This document shows positions 13,430 through 24,800 of a DNA stretch of 64,000 bases, piece after piece. The notes below the pieces were generated by a model. That model searched no databases and had not been told where the DNA came from. It saw only the letters and a list, made by a program, of their open reading frames with translations. The stretch comes from Echinococcus granulosus (taxonomy: Eukaryota > Platyhelminthes > Cestoda > Cyclophyllidea > Taeniidae): assembly GCF_000524195.1 (NCBI RefSeq), contig NW_020170443.1, positions 208,535 through 272,534 on the forward strand. Reading direction: 5' to 3'. Each line of letters opens with the position of its first letter. Position 1 is the stretch's first letter. A program made the position numbers and the translations under genes.

Positions 13430-13840
13430 AAGTGCTGCCCATTTGCATCTATCTGGGTTCTTTCCAGCTAGCAGAGAAGTGGTGAAGGCGTAGCGCTTCC
13501 AGAGTCGTAAATAGCTTCCCTGTAGAACATAGGACTGAGCAGTTGCTTAAGGTAGACGTTATTTTCAGTCCTTTTATTATGGGCTGCCACAGCACTTTCT
13601 CCTACCCGCTAAGGTTAATCATTCAGTGGTTGAAATCAAAATGGATGTACTGTATGTTTCGATTTGCTTTCTGCTGCAACCACTACGGCATTACGCGACT
13701 TACCTGAAGATCAGAGAAGATAGGTGTTGCCCTAGTATATTAAGGCCAGCCCACCCGGGGGACGTACAAAAGCGACGCCCAGAACTGGACCGTTACCAAG
13801 GCCGCGAGTTAAACAATGAACGTAATAAAATACTAAACAG
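13430..13840 (+). repeat. Remnant of TRIM-like element with 3' LTR
   Basis: The first part (CATCTATCTGGGTTCTTTCC) matches internal sequence of the element at 32484-33480. The later part (AAGGCCAGCCCACCCGG and TTACCAAGGCCGCGAGTT) matches the LTR 3' half seen at 31510-31600 and 39940-40030. Confidence 0.45.
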
Positions 13841-14279
13841 TTACTTAAATAATTCAGCTGACCATTTTCGAACAAAAAGCACAATGGATTCAGGAAAATA
13901 ACGCCTCAAGGAGTGAATTGTCTACCTTATTTGGGACTGAATAATCAACTCAACCATATATAGTGTATTGCCTTGAGCCTTCGCCGAAGTTTTCCTAAGG
14001 CACATCATAAAAGCTATTTTCCTGCATAGTCCCTTTCTTCTTTTAAGCTTCAGCTCAGGCTCTCTCCTTCCGAAACTCCTACGTCGGCCACCACAGAATT
14101 GTTGATGTTTTGAAAAACACTCCTCCAACCGGCAACGTTTGTCGCCGAATTTTCTGGTATTCCTGAGTCCTCTCTGCGATTACGCCGTTTCCAGAGTTTT
14201 GCCCTATTTGTGAAATAAAAGGCGAAGTGGACTTTTAGCGACCTCATTATGCTCAAGACTAGCATTTTCAATGCCACCG

Positions 14280-14650
14280 TCTGATCGTGAGGAAATTAAT
14301 TGGCTCAACAGCAGGGCCATCAGGTAGAAGACAAGATTTCAAGCAGTTTTATGGAGCCAGTGTTTTGCATCTAGTCCTCCATGCCACGCTATTTCAATTT
14401 CAATGCCGCCTAGCCACCTACCACCTGTCTGGGTTTCATTCAGCTAGTAGAGACGCATACGCCTCTATAATGGACTTTTTGAAAAGATCCAAGTTTAGTT
14501 TCAATCCGGTCTTTAATAGCATTTGTTGGAGAGCCCAAGACTGCAGTAAGTATGAAAGCAGACATCATTTTAACCCCTCTAATAGAGGTTGCCACGGATT
14601 CGCTCTCCGTGGCAGATACCCTTCTTCTCTCGCGCTAATGTGTGGTATTT
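14280..14650 (+). repeat. Remnant of TRIM-like element, internal part
   Basis: Blocks such as CCACCTGTCTGGGTTTCATTC, TTGTTGGAGAGC and GAAAGCAGACATCATTTTAA line up in order with the internal region of the 32.5-33.5 kb element. The 121-codon open frame over it is repeat-derived, not a gene. Confidence 0.45.
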
Positions 14651-16494
14651 AGTTACGGACACTTAAGCTTTTGGTAGAACTAACTTGAAGCGGTCACCGA
14701 GTAGCATCCAGAGTTTTCATCAAAGTTGCATATATTATTAAACATATTACTCCTATAGAAGTGCTAAGATAATGTTAGCGTGCCCAATCAGTAATTATAT
14801 TGTACGTTGCTGGAAAGGCCACTGTTTTCTGTTACACCTGCAACGGCCTCGTCGAATGCTTCACTACTCGCTGGAATCCAGTACCATGGCTAACTAGATT
14901 AAGCCTTCTTTATGCGGAGTTGGCTCTACTGAAAAAGAAGTTACGGAGTGTTCTGGCGGTGTTTGATCCAGCACCTTGACTTTCTACCATTTGTGGGGTT
15001 CATCCTACATTGAATGCATTTAACCTCAAACACAAAACTTACTAGTCCCACACTTTCCCCTGTACGCCTGTATAAAAAATCACGAATGCATTTGGACTTC
15101 ACTGTTTGCAGCAGGTGGAGCGACATGAAAGGAGTGGATGAAGTTAATACATGTTGATGACTTTCCTCCTTCCACCTTACAATTCATCGCCATTACCCCA
15201 ATTAGAATTTCAAACATGTCTCCTGCATAAACTGCTTACTCGTGTACGTCAAAAGTCACCCTCAGTTGGTCCATCGCGCATCCACCGCATGCACACATTG
15301 CGTATTGTGCAACCTCCCGTACCTTCAACAAATTACACCCATTGATGCCTATAGTCCAAATAATTTTTGTGCCTTAATAATACTATTTTCTCTACGGTGG
15401 AATGAGGCAAATTGCATCCTGGTAGATGATTCTGGGGGCACCGTATAGGACACATATTTTATCTCATGGGAAGTTAGGAGCAAATGTGTAAAGCTTTAGA
15501 ACCGTTCAAATTCGCAGCGAATGTAGAATTAAGTGCCAAATTTTTGAAAAGAACCTTGAACTAGAAGCCTTCTAAAGCTTCCTAAGGGAAAAGCTGCCAT
15601 AATTATTATTCACTAAGGTTTTTTGAATTAAGCGCAACAGGTAACCTCAATCTAAACTTCTGCTTTTGCAGGATTTGGCTGAAATTATTGTCTTTATTTT
15701 TACCATATAGCAAAATTTTATGAAGTGTTAAAATGTGGGTTTGGACAGTTTGGGTCGACCCAATATAGGACCACGCTTATCGATTTAGGTGGCTCTAGCG
15801 GTCTCATTTGTGTTGTCGCGTTTAATCAGTTCGTTTCGTTTACTCAGTTTGCCACAACACTTCATACAAGAACTGTATGTTTTTTATTAGATTGTGCCGC
15901 ATTTATTATATATTTGGGAAACTTGCCTTGTAATTTTGTTCGCATACCACGTCCAACAATATTGCATTGCTTATTGTTCGATAGCTATGTGGGTGTGCTG
16001 CGAATTCTTATTGGGGAGTAACGCAGTTACGCCCTATCTTAGCGATATATTTTTCTAGTTGGGGGTTTTGTCATGATTTTTACAAGAAATTTTACTCACC
16101 CGCGTTTGGAGCCTTCTTTTGCATAACAGCAGGGTTTAAATGTTTTGAATCATGCATATGAAGTTGTGATTTTGATTTAGTTTGTTTGATTTTAGTCTCA
16201 AGGATGTAATTACATAATGTGAAAGCTATGATTAAATTTAGTGCATAGTTAGAATTGGGAAGTCGGGTTAAAGAGTAGGAGCACATTTAGTAGAGCTTTT
16301 TTTCTCCCGGAAATGGAAATTGCTTTCCAGTTTTGCTTTGCTTTACTTTTAGCTATTTTCGAAATTTCCCACTTGGGAATAGGGGACTGTTTCAGTTCTC
16401 TGTTTTTTAAGATTTAATGTTAAGTAGTCAAACGCTTTATCAGTGGAGTGTCAATACTTTGTTGTTAGTTTTGCAGCTCAGTTCTTGCGCTCGG

Positions 16495-17250
16495 ATGGCG
16501 GACATCAAGTTTTTCTCAGAAAATCCAGCTGACGACATCTTTACTGATGATGAAGATGTGGATTCCTCATTTAATCAGTCCTTCCCTTCCCAACCGCATG
16601 CGTCCTCCACCAATGGCGATATCCCTTTAAAACGCCGTAAACTAACTCGGGGCAAGCAGAAGATTCCTATCTCTTTCATGCAAGACCGCGTGCGACGTTG
16701 CTCAACCTTTTCAAAACGCAAAACCGGTCTCATGAAGAAGGCCTTCGAGTTAGCTGAGCTCACAGGAGCCGAGGTGCTTCTTCTTGTCGCCTCGGAGACC
16801 AACCATGTGTACACATTTACGACAAACCGTTTGAAGGCCATCATCGACTCGGACCAGGGGAGGGAGTTGATTCAGTCGTGTCTTGGATCGCGTGGCCAAA
16901 CCACCACGTCTTCACCATCATTGCCAGCCCCGCCATCAGCCTCGGCACAACTGCAACCCGCCCAATCTCGTGACGAGGAGAGCGACGGGCAAGGTGATGG
17001 TCGACCGTCACCGACGGAGGCGGAACCCCAGACGCTTTCAATTCAGATGATTGATGGCACGTTGCTCCACTTACCAGTCACCTTCCCTGGCGGCTCAGAT
17101 CTGGTGTTGCCCTTTCTACCCACCGGCGATGCGCGTTCGCGGTCAGTGGCAGGTAAAGCCGTCGCTCCGCCACCGTGCTTAACTGTTGCCAACGGTGAGA
17201 ACCAACCTCAACTCCCGACAACGACCGAGGAAAAGCCGGCGGCGCAATAA
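16495..17250 (+). CDS. SRF: Serum response factor, MADS-box transcription factor
   Basis: One uninterrupted coding exon of about 251 residues, stop TAA at 17248-17250. Near residues 47-115 lies an SRF-type MADS box: FMQDRVRRCSTFSKRKTGLM, KKAFELAELTGAEVLLLVAS, then the SAM dimer extension ETNHVYTFTTNRLKAI with a run to LIQSCL. The LLLVASET.HVYTF signature separates SRF from MEF2. An acidic N-terminus (DDIFTDDEDVD) and a proline-rich tail flank it. SRF binds CArG boxes as a dimer and drives muscle and immediate-early genes with MRTF or TCF partners. The start was set at MADIKF because a good acceptor (GTTAGTTTTGCAG) lies 19 nt upstream; an in-frame ATG at 16417 would add 26 hydrophobic residues and is less likely. 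The single-exon MADS box and short length are unusual against the multi-exon vertebrate gene. Confidence 0.93.
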   Translation: MADIKFFSENPADDIFTDDEDVDSSFNQSFPSQPHASSTNGDIPLKRRKLTRGKQKIPISFMQDRVRRCSTFSKRKTGLMKKAFELAELTGAEVLLLVASETNHVYTFTTNRLKAIIDSDQGRELIQSCLGSRGQTTTSSPSLPAPPSASAQLQPAQSRDEESDGQGDGRPSPTEAEPQTLSIQMIDGTLLHLPVTFPGGSDLVLPFLPTGDARSRSVAGKAVAPPPCLTVANGENQPQLPTTTEEKPAAQ

Positions 17251-17793
17251 CACCCACTTCCCCTTTATAACTTGTAATTTTACTTTGAATGAATCAAGTC
17301 TATTCGTTCTTCACGTTTACGCCTCTTCCTGACGAGGTTTCTCTGGAATGCGTCAAAGTGAGCCCTCAATGACAAAAGAGCTTTTTAACATTTTCTTTTA
17401 TCCATTTGACAATCGACATCTGAAAGGGCACAACGACCTATGCGACCACATTGAGGAAGCAGAGAAAGAGGATCCTCTGCAACAGTAACCACAAAGATCG
17501 GTAGGTTGGTCACGTCAACAGTAGAGCATGAGTTCCCGAATCATCGCCACTTTGTCTGAGAAAAACATCCGCTGAGGCAAAAGTTCATCCGCACTCGCTC
17601 TACACGCAACCCTTGAGGTCGTAGTGCAGCGAGCATCAACTAAGGTCAGAAATCTGGCCTCTACATGTGTAAAACAACGGTTGAGTTGAACACAGCGTAT
17701 TTTGAGCTATGGAGTAGAGGTTACCAACCAAGAAAAAGTAATCTGTATCAAAACATGCACAACAGTGAAGGGATGACGATGTTTGCATCGGTC
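17251..17793. other. Short spacer between convergent SRF and ZNF622 genes
   Basis: About 540 bp shared by the two 3' UTRs. I see no canonical AATAAA on either strand close to the stops and no coding exon. Confidence 0.5.
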
Positions 17794-19313
17794 TCAATAC
17801 TGACGTCGAAAGTGTCCACGCAGAACGTAGTTTCCACGCATGCCCAGCTTAAGGTCGTCTTTGCTCGACTTGATCCACTTCAACATCTGCTGAAGGGCTT
17901 CCATGCGCGAGACGCCTGGAGCGCCGTAGGAGGTGTTTGCCAAGTCGCCACATCGCCTTATCGTTTCTATGGCGGAAAGCCGACGTCCACCAACACCTTC
18001 ACTGCCTGTCGTTAGAGCAAGGCGTTTCCGACGCTCCGCCACCTCAGAGAGGTAAGACCCAACATTCTGTCGGTATACTGTCTGATAATACCGTCTGTGT
18101 CCCATAAAACCTCCCGTTGGCAGTCGAACTTCGTAAGCCTCCTCACCTCCCTCTACATTATCAGGCTGAAGTGGGGATTGCATGGACCAGAGGGTTAGCA
18201 ATGAGTGCAGTAATTCAAATAGGAAAGAGTAATGCAAAGCAATACAATAAGATGTAAATGTCAAAGCGCTTATAAGTTTAAGCAAATTACCAAAACGACC
18301 GTTCTGTTGGCCCGATCAAGGGTGTAAAATTGACTGTATAGCTCTCCCCCAACACGGGCGATTGGAGGCAAAGATTGCCCTCTCTTCTTTTCGTCCTCTC
18401 CTACTGTCTCAGCAACTGCCAGTGCCACAACGACAGGATCCTCCTCACCGACATAAAGAAAGTTGTGCTGCTTATCAACCATGTGCATCCGCACTGCTTT
18501 TAGGGCCTCTTGGCGCAACTGCGAGAGTGAACGCTTGTGTCTATTTGTCCGCCGACCGTTGAACTTTCGACCGCAACCAAGACAAGCAAACTCTTCTCCC
18601 ACCAAACGACCCAATTCGGTGAGCAGACCGTGTGCGTTCACTAACTTGTCAGAAAAGGGCAACACAAAATTATGCGCCTCCTTCATGTGGCGTAGCACAC
18701 GAGACTCGGGTTTTAGAGAATTTGCGAAGGAGACACTACAAAAGAGGCATGCACCGACCGGCAAAGGTTGTCCCAAATTCTCCTCCCCATTAACTGTTTC
18801 AACATCGGTGCTGTTAACGCGTTCAGTGTCCGAGTCTTTCATGTTTGTCACGCCAGCTTCTTCCTGTTCATCGTACTTCCTGTAGGCACAACATCAACTT
18901 AAGCATTCGTGACTGTAGCCAATAAAGGCAATGAAAGTTAATCAAGTAAACCTACTGCTCAAATTCTCTCAATCTGGCCTTATGCTGCCGTGATCGGACG
19001 TGATTCTCATATGACTTGTTAGAGTTGAAAGTTTTCCTGCATGACTCACAATGGAGGTTCTGAAGAATAAAACGCGGTAACAACAACAAACTATATGCTA
19101 CCAAACCTTTTTATCTTGTGGAATACTATCTGAACCACTTGCACCAACTGAATCAAGCAGCTCGTGTTTCTTCTGGAATTGAGCTTCGGACAACGGCGCC
19201 AGGGAGGCGATGGCACGCTTTAGGTTATATATGTGCCATTCCGAACGCAGATGAATCCTCAGCTCGGTGTCTTGAACATCAGCTTGACAAGTATGACAAC
19301 GTCGAGCACTCAT
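17794..19313 (-). CDS. ZNF622: ZNF622/REI1-like cytoplasmic 60S subunit assembly factor
   Basis: Four minus-strand exons: 19313-19107, 19059-18956, 18879-18291 and 18165-17794, all in phase, giving about 423 residues. Exon 1 has the first C2H2 finger (CHTCQADVQDTELRIHLRSE, with the WHIYNLKR that marks the family). Exon 2 has the second finger (CESCRKTFNSNKSYENHVRS). Exon 3 has the C-terminal pair (CLFCSVSF...HMKEAHNF and FACLGCGRKF...HMVDKQH). Exon 4 has the conserved end (YEVRLPTGGFMGHRRYYQ and LKLGMRGNYVLRGHFRRQY). REI1/ZNF622 joins pre-60S particles in the cytoplasm and helps recycle Arx1 and release Tif6. One change from the family is an extra basic stretch (NGRRTNRHKRSLSQ) inside the last zinc-finger segment. 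The ATG sits 3 nt after an acceptor (TTCTTTTTAG), suggesting trans-splicing or a 5' UTR intron. Confidence 0.9.
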
Positions 19314-21876
19314 TCCTCTAAAAAGAACGATGCAATAAGCCAATAAATCAGGCAGGAAAAAACCGTTTGCTCTAATTACAATCGACTGTTAACTAGCAAG
19401 TACAGTGCAGATGAGTCAAAGCTGCACCAAATTCTATGCATCGCATTCGAATTAAAAGATGGCCATGAACCCCTCAGAAGAAAATAGTTCTCACAACAAT
19501 ATAGGCAAAAAAGAGAGATTAGAGCGCTCAATAATGTAGGAAAAAACCAGTTTATATGCGTATACAACAACTACAGGTATCCAGCCCACGCACAGTAAAC
19601 ACCACGCAGGAAAGGTGAAGTGCCGAACCCAATGTTTGAAACTGGCACACCGAATTCCGCTTTCGAAATTGCTTTAAATACTGAAGTAAAGCGTATATGT
19701 AGGAAACAATAAAAATCTTATAACATTTTCTCACTATTTTGCTCGCAGAAATTAGATAGCGGATCATGCAAACCCAGTGAATTCTTCTATTATTTTGGCA
19801 TTTGGTAATATTATACTTCGTATTTTAACTTGTGGTATTGTATCTTGTACTTCTGTTGTCCCTATTTCAAACAAATTGGATGTTTTGTTGTTTGCGTTAA
19901 AATTTGTCTACCTACGCAAGCTCTTCAGTCACCCTGTCTCTTACCTCCGCTTAAATGCGTGGTAATATAGACATGCCTCTTGGCTAAAAATTTTTCCGTA
20001 CCCTAGTGACAAGCGTTTTCTTTAGGTCCTACACATCCCATATTAGCTATAGAGAAGGTTAAAGGCTTAATAGTGGGGGAGACATTAAATATGAAGGCTT
20101 TATCTTCTGCACATAGAATAGAGTGGCATGGGAAGGAAATGCAATTGACGATAGAGAACGAGCCTGAGTTGCTAAAATTAAAGCGAAATAAAAGTAAGTC
20201 ACTGCAATGGGTGGTGTCCTCCGCGTTTGTAGTCACGCTTCTGGTTGAGGATTTTGAGGCGAAATATAACTGTCTCCTCAAAACAGCCTTGGAAAGACTA
20301 AGCAGGAATCTTGCCAAACCGAGAAAGTTACCCCTTGGTGAACCAAATGGTGTAGGTCTTGTTTAGGCTCTCGCATATCGCATTCTTCGCAAGTCGGATT
20401 GCACCTTGAAAAGGTCCATTTGTGAGATGGTGCTAAAGGATGTGCTGCGAGCCGCATATTTCACCACTTTTCGACACAACAATTTGTTTTTAATTTTTAC
20501 CAATTGGCCTGCAGTAAGCCTTTTTCCAAGACTTTTGTAATTTGTTAAAACTCCACCCCACCATATTAAGTGCTACTGTAACTCAAAAAAAATTCAAAAT
20601 TTTTCAAAAGCGGATGTCAACTCATTCCCTCTATTGAAAGCCCCCCTCATATTTTGGATGTGCATAGTGAAAAGCTTCCTTCTACGGCTTCTAGATTTCG
20701 TAATTGGTTGATAAGGTCGAGCTCGTTCCTCACCTGTTTTTTTGTTCATCACTGTAACCAAAACAGCGTCCCATTTCTACCCCAAGGCTGTAATGTATCG
20801 CGTCAGTACATAAGAAAACCTCATTGTTGGTGTACGGATGGGATGAAAGGCTATGGAAACCCCCGCGAAGTCATTCAGTGGGACAAACTGCAATGGGTAA
20901 GCCGAGGTGCCTGAGCAGTTTATACTGGGTCAAAATGGATATTAAAATGCGTAAATTTAGTACAAAGGCTAAAGACGATGATATTCTGGTATTAATTTAC
21001 TCTTTGACCCTGGCATTTTGTCAAGTTAGCCCTGACTTCCATTTCTGCGGTTTTTCGAACTCCGCCACTGCACAAAAATCCTTGATGAAATCCGCACCAA
21101 CACTTTGATAAAACACTGCTAAATTAATTGAAAAGGAAAACCTAGAAGCAAAATATTTATAGGTAAGTAAAAGTAATATCTCCCGGAATTTATTCTTATC
21201 GGGGAAATTGGAAATGAAATTTTGATCGTGGTGAGGTCTACGGGTGTTGAATTAGTGTAAGACATAGCGAATTTTTGACAGAATTTCTACCCAATAGGTT
21301 CAAAAGCTACTTTTTCGGAATTCCAAACTAATCTTATTAAAAATCTCCTTTTGTATGCTAGAAATTGAGCTGAAACATAGTGCATTTACCATAAGAGATG
21401 ACGATCAAACGAGTATTTTTGAGTGGAATTGGCACATACTATTTATCTGCACCAAATTTGTTCGAGTTATTAGTAACTTTAAACTTATCTTCTCATCGCA
21501 ATGCTTGTTACAAAAGGCTGAACTGTGGACTTTAGAAGAGAAATAGAATATCGGTCCACGAAGAGGATATCTTTAGGGTGAACTTAACCACGGAGTTAAA
21601 GGTACCTGCTAACGAAAGTTTTAGCTGGCTATAATATAAAACAAGCCTTGTGAGCCCCTGAGTGGCATACATTTCTGCTTTTATTGTCCCATTTGTTCAA
21701 TAATGCTACTTCCAGATATCTCGGTCTTACTTTTTTTCCAGACCTGGCTCGTGTGTAGCACACACATACGCATATTTATGTAGATGTTTGTTTGTTCGTA
21801 TGCATGCACCAGTCATGTGAGTGTTTTTTAGTATTTGGATACAAAAAACAAATGTATTTGCATTTCCCATTCCCAG
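19314..21876. other. Intergenic spacer between ZNF622 5' end and CNG channel 3' end
   Basis: About 2.5 kb, AT-rich. Apart from the orphan exon candidate near 20.8 kb and a 97-codon plus-strand frame at 20073-20366 with no recognisable content, nothing is seen. Confidence 0.45.
20767..20896 (+). CDS. Orphan cysteine-rich exon candidate
   Basis: A plus-strand open segment encodes VPFLPQGCNVSRQY then a CWCTDG core and ends at a good donor (CAATGG|GTAAGC). The P..C...Y....CWC.D..G spacing recalls thyroglobulin type-1 modules, but I find no partner exons on this strand between ZNF622 and the CNG channel. It may be a decayed exon, a module of a gene whose other exons are unrecognisable, or chance. 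Confidence 0.2.
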
Positions 21877-24800
21877 TCATACGGTCGGTCGGTCACTCGC
21901 TTCAGACGGTCCCACGGCCTGCCGCAGACACATCGAGAGCACTCGATTTTCCGATTCAAGTGAAGCTACACGTTGCTGGAGCTCGAGAAGCAGGTTCAGC
22001 TGAGCGGAGTGCGCCAAAGAGGGTGATGCCGAAGTGGAGCCGCAGCCGGAGCCCGAAGCGGAGGTGGACGTGGAGGCATTGAAGAGGTGATTGGTTGCTT
22101 CAGGCAACTGCAACCGAGTCTGACTCTGCTCCTCCCCTTGAATGTCCTCGGGGATGCTGAACTCCACTGGGAGCTGTTTCAGGTCAGACTCAAGATTTGG
22201 CCGTCCCACTGGTGTGGCAGCCCTTTCAAAACGAATCTGTGGAATAGGATTGTTTGTGGCCTCGGTTGGAAGGAAGATTGACGTGGTTGGAACTTCTTCA
22301 CCCGGATTGTGTATTGAACGAAGAACTGCTGAGGTGATGGTTCGACGTTGAGTCTGTGTAACTGGTTCCACAGTCTCACCGTAGTTGCATTGAAGGGAGA
22401 ATTGACGGTGGAGAATTGGAGCAGTTCTTGTAGAACAGCTTCGATCCAAAGATGTGTGACGATCACAGACAGCGTGACTGTTACACGGTAGGTATGACGA
22501 GTTCATAGAAAGTGCAGATCGACGTCGTTTTAGACCTAATCGACTGGATGGCGGAAGCGGTGGTGGTAATTGAAGTGGCAGAGTCAAAGGAAAAGGCGAT
22601 CGCCGAGAAACAGACGACGCCGATGAGACACTTCGTTGTGGACGTCTGTGTAACTCCACTTCACCTGGAATGGATAGTCAAGTATGTGTGAGTCTTGAAG
22701 TAGCTTTTTTTGCAACAAGTTCGAGGATGAGAGGGTATGGAAAATTCTCGAGCTCGGAAAGAGAAGCACCATTTCTGAGATTACAAGCAGGATCAGCTTG
22801 GGGAATTGACGGTACATTGCCTATGTCAGATTAATCATTACTTAAAATGTTTTACTCATGCAAAGGACTACTTTGGATAAACACACCATCACAATTTTCA
22901 CCAGACTGAATTGGACTTCTGCGGGAGCTGAGTCGATCAAAAGCGACCTTCTCCAGTTTTCGTTTGGCCGATGGATAGTCATTTAACACATTCCACAGGT
23001 CCTCCTTCGAGAGGCAGAAGAGATCGGAGTAACCGATGGAGCGCACAGACGCGGTGCGTCGGTTGCCCACGTTACCCATGTTGAGGATGGAAATCTCACC
23101 AAAGTAACTGCCAGGACCGAGAGTGGCTAGAATGGTAGCCTCGTCGGCGGCGAGGACATCCAATTTGCCTTGGCTCACAAAGAACATCTCCCGCCCAATT
23201 TCACCTGAAGAAATGTGCTGCAGTTAGGAGAAGCCATCCTGGATCGTGGGTTCTTTACCGAAAGAGGTTGCATGATCCCCTCCTCGGAGTTATTGCGCCT
23301 TGAATATGAGCATGGAAGGCATCCCCAGATTGATACTGACCTAGCTTAAGGTTTTCCGATTCGTGATAACCTTTCCCTTCATTTTTTCCTTCAAATTTTG
23401 AACTTTAAATGCTGATATTCGTGTAGATGACCTCTAACTGCCAAGAGAGGAGGGGCGTTTGATTAAGTGAGGGGAGAATTGAAGAGGATGATGTCAGTAG
23501 TGCAAGGGGCGATTTTTACGCCTCCGCCCATGGAATCCTGGAACTGATTCGCGTTGTTTTTCCTGATGCACCGCAGTCACTCCTCCTTCCCTATCGATGC
23601 CATTAAGGGATAATTGTCGTAGCTAAAAATAGGCTTCAAGAATAAGGAAGTAGGCTGGTCGAAGTACAGGCTAGAGACAGCACCCAGTGTAGCCAGTGAC
23701 TGACTCGTACATTGTAGTCTCATTACACCATCTCGAGTTTATTTAAACGTTTTTTTCTTCACTCTCAACTTCTTTTGATAATTGTAAAACACGGAGGAGG
23801 CTGTGGACGTCTTTTTCTTTATCAAAATTTCGTTTCCACATCCTCTATGAACCAACCTGTCTTCAATGAACACCTTCATGAAGTTGCGGTAATTGTGTGA
23901 TGATGAAAAAATATTCCAAAAGGAAAACTCCCATTGAAAATGATTGACTGGTTATTGAAAGTGAATGGGGAAAGAGGCCCCAAAAAGGGGGCAATTCAAC
24001 TTAAAACTGATGACTGTACTCACGAATGCTGGTCAATGTGACCAGACAACTGTATGTCAAACCCAAGAGTCAGTTTAATAGCAAATTTTAATTGTTTGGA
24101 AGTAAAAGTGGCATACCTGGCCGTAGTGGGGGCGAATACAATTGTGAAAAACTACTGGATTAACCCTAGGTTTTGGTGAGGGGCAGATTTGTGCCTCGAC
24201 CATCGTTCCTTCGCCTACGGGCTGGCCTCCGGCCAATGCCATGCGATGAGGATGAAGCTCAAAAGAGGAGAGGAGCCATGTAATATGTTGTTGGTTTGTT
24301 TTTTTTTTAACTCTCGGTTTGGATAAAAAGGCCCGATTGGATCTTGGCTACTATTTCCTCTCGGTTTTTGATAAAGGGTCTCGTTGTGTCGTGGCCATTG
24401 TACCTTCGCCGAGCAGGCTGGCCTCCGGGCCATAGCAGTAGCCCCAGCCACCTTTGTATGTTGAATGTATACATTCTGCCCCAGTTTTATGTCTTCTTGC
24501 ATCATCAGGGAAATCTCAGGGCGCTACACAATGGCATTAACGAGAGTACAACCAACCACGCAGTTTCGTAGGCACGCCAAAATGTGGTTTTAAAGGTTAG
24601 AAAATACGGCAAAGCATTACTGAATTTCGCAATCAATTTCATTTGTTTTGAAGACATTTACAATTGCATTTAGAGTGCAGTATTTGTGGCTGAAGAGGTG
24701 GTCAGCATGGCAGGAAAATGATCCTTCCAAGAGTCACCACAAGGGGTGAAAAGGGAGATCGTCACAGCGATACCAGGCATTCACCACACCACTTCAATGC

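Larger units (their letters stand above)
12170..16494. other. Intergenic spacer with LTR-derived repeat remnants
   Basis: About 4.3 kb between the divergently placed GABPA and SRF genes. It holds fragments of the same LTR families found near 24, 31-33 and 40 kb, listed separately. No intact coding region is seen. Any SRF or GABPA promoter must lie in the outer parts. Confidence 0.5.

Noticed and set aside
14287..14652. 121-codon plus-strand open frame
   Set aside because: It overlies sequence homologous to the interior of the TRIM-like elements at 31 and 33 kb, so it is repeat DNA.
20003..20366. Overlapping plus/minus open frames near 20.1-20.4 kb
   Set aside because: No recognisable domain on either strand, although the plus frame contains a GTAAGT; not enough to call an exon.
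24215..24505. 96-codon minus-strand open frame
   Set aside because: It lies inside LTR copies; the same frame is broken in the other copies.
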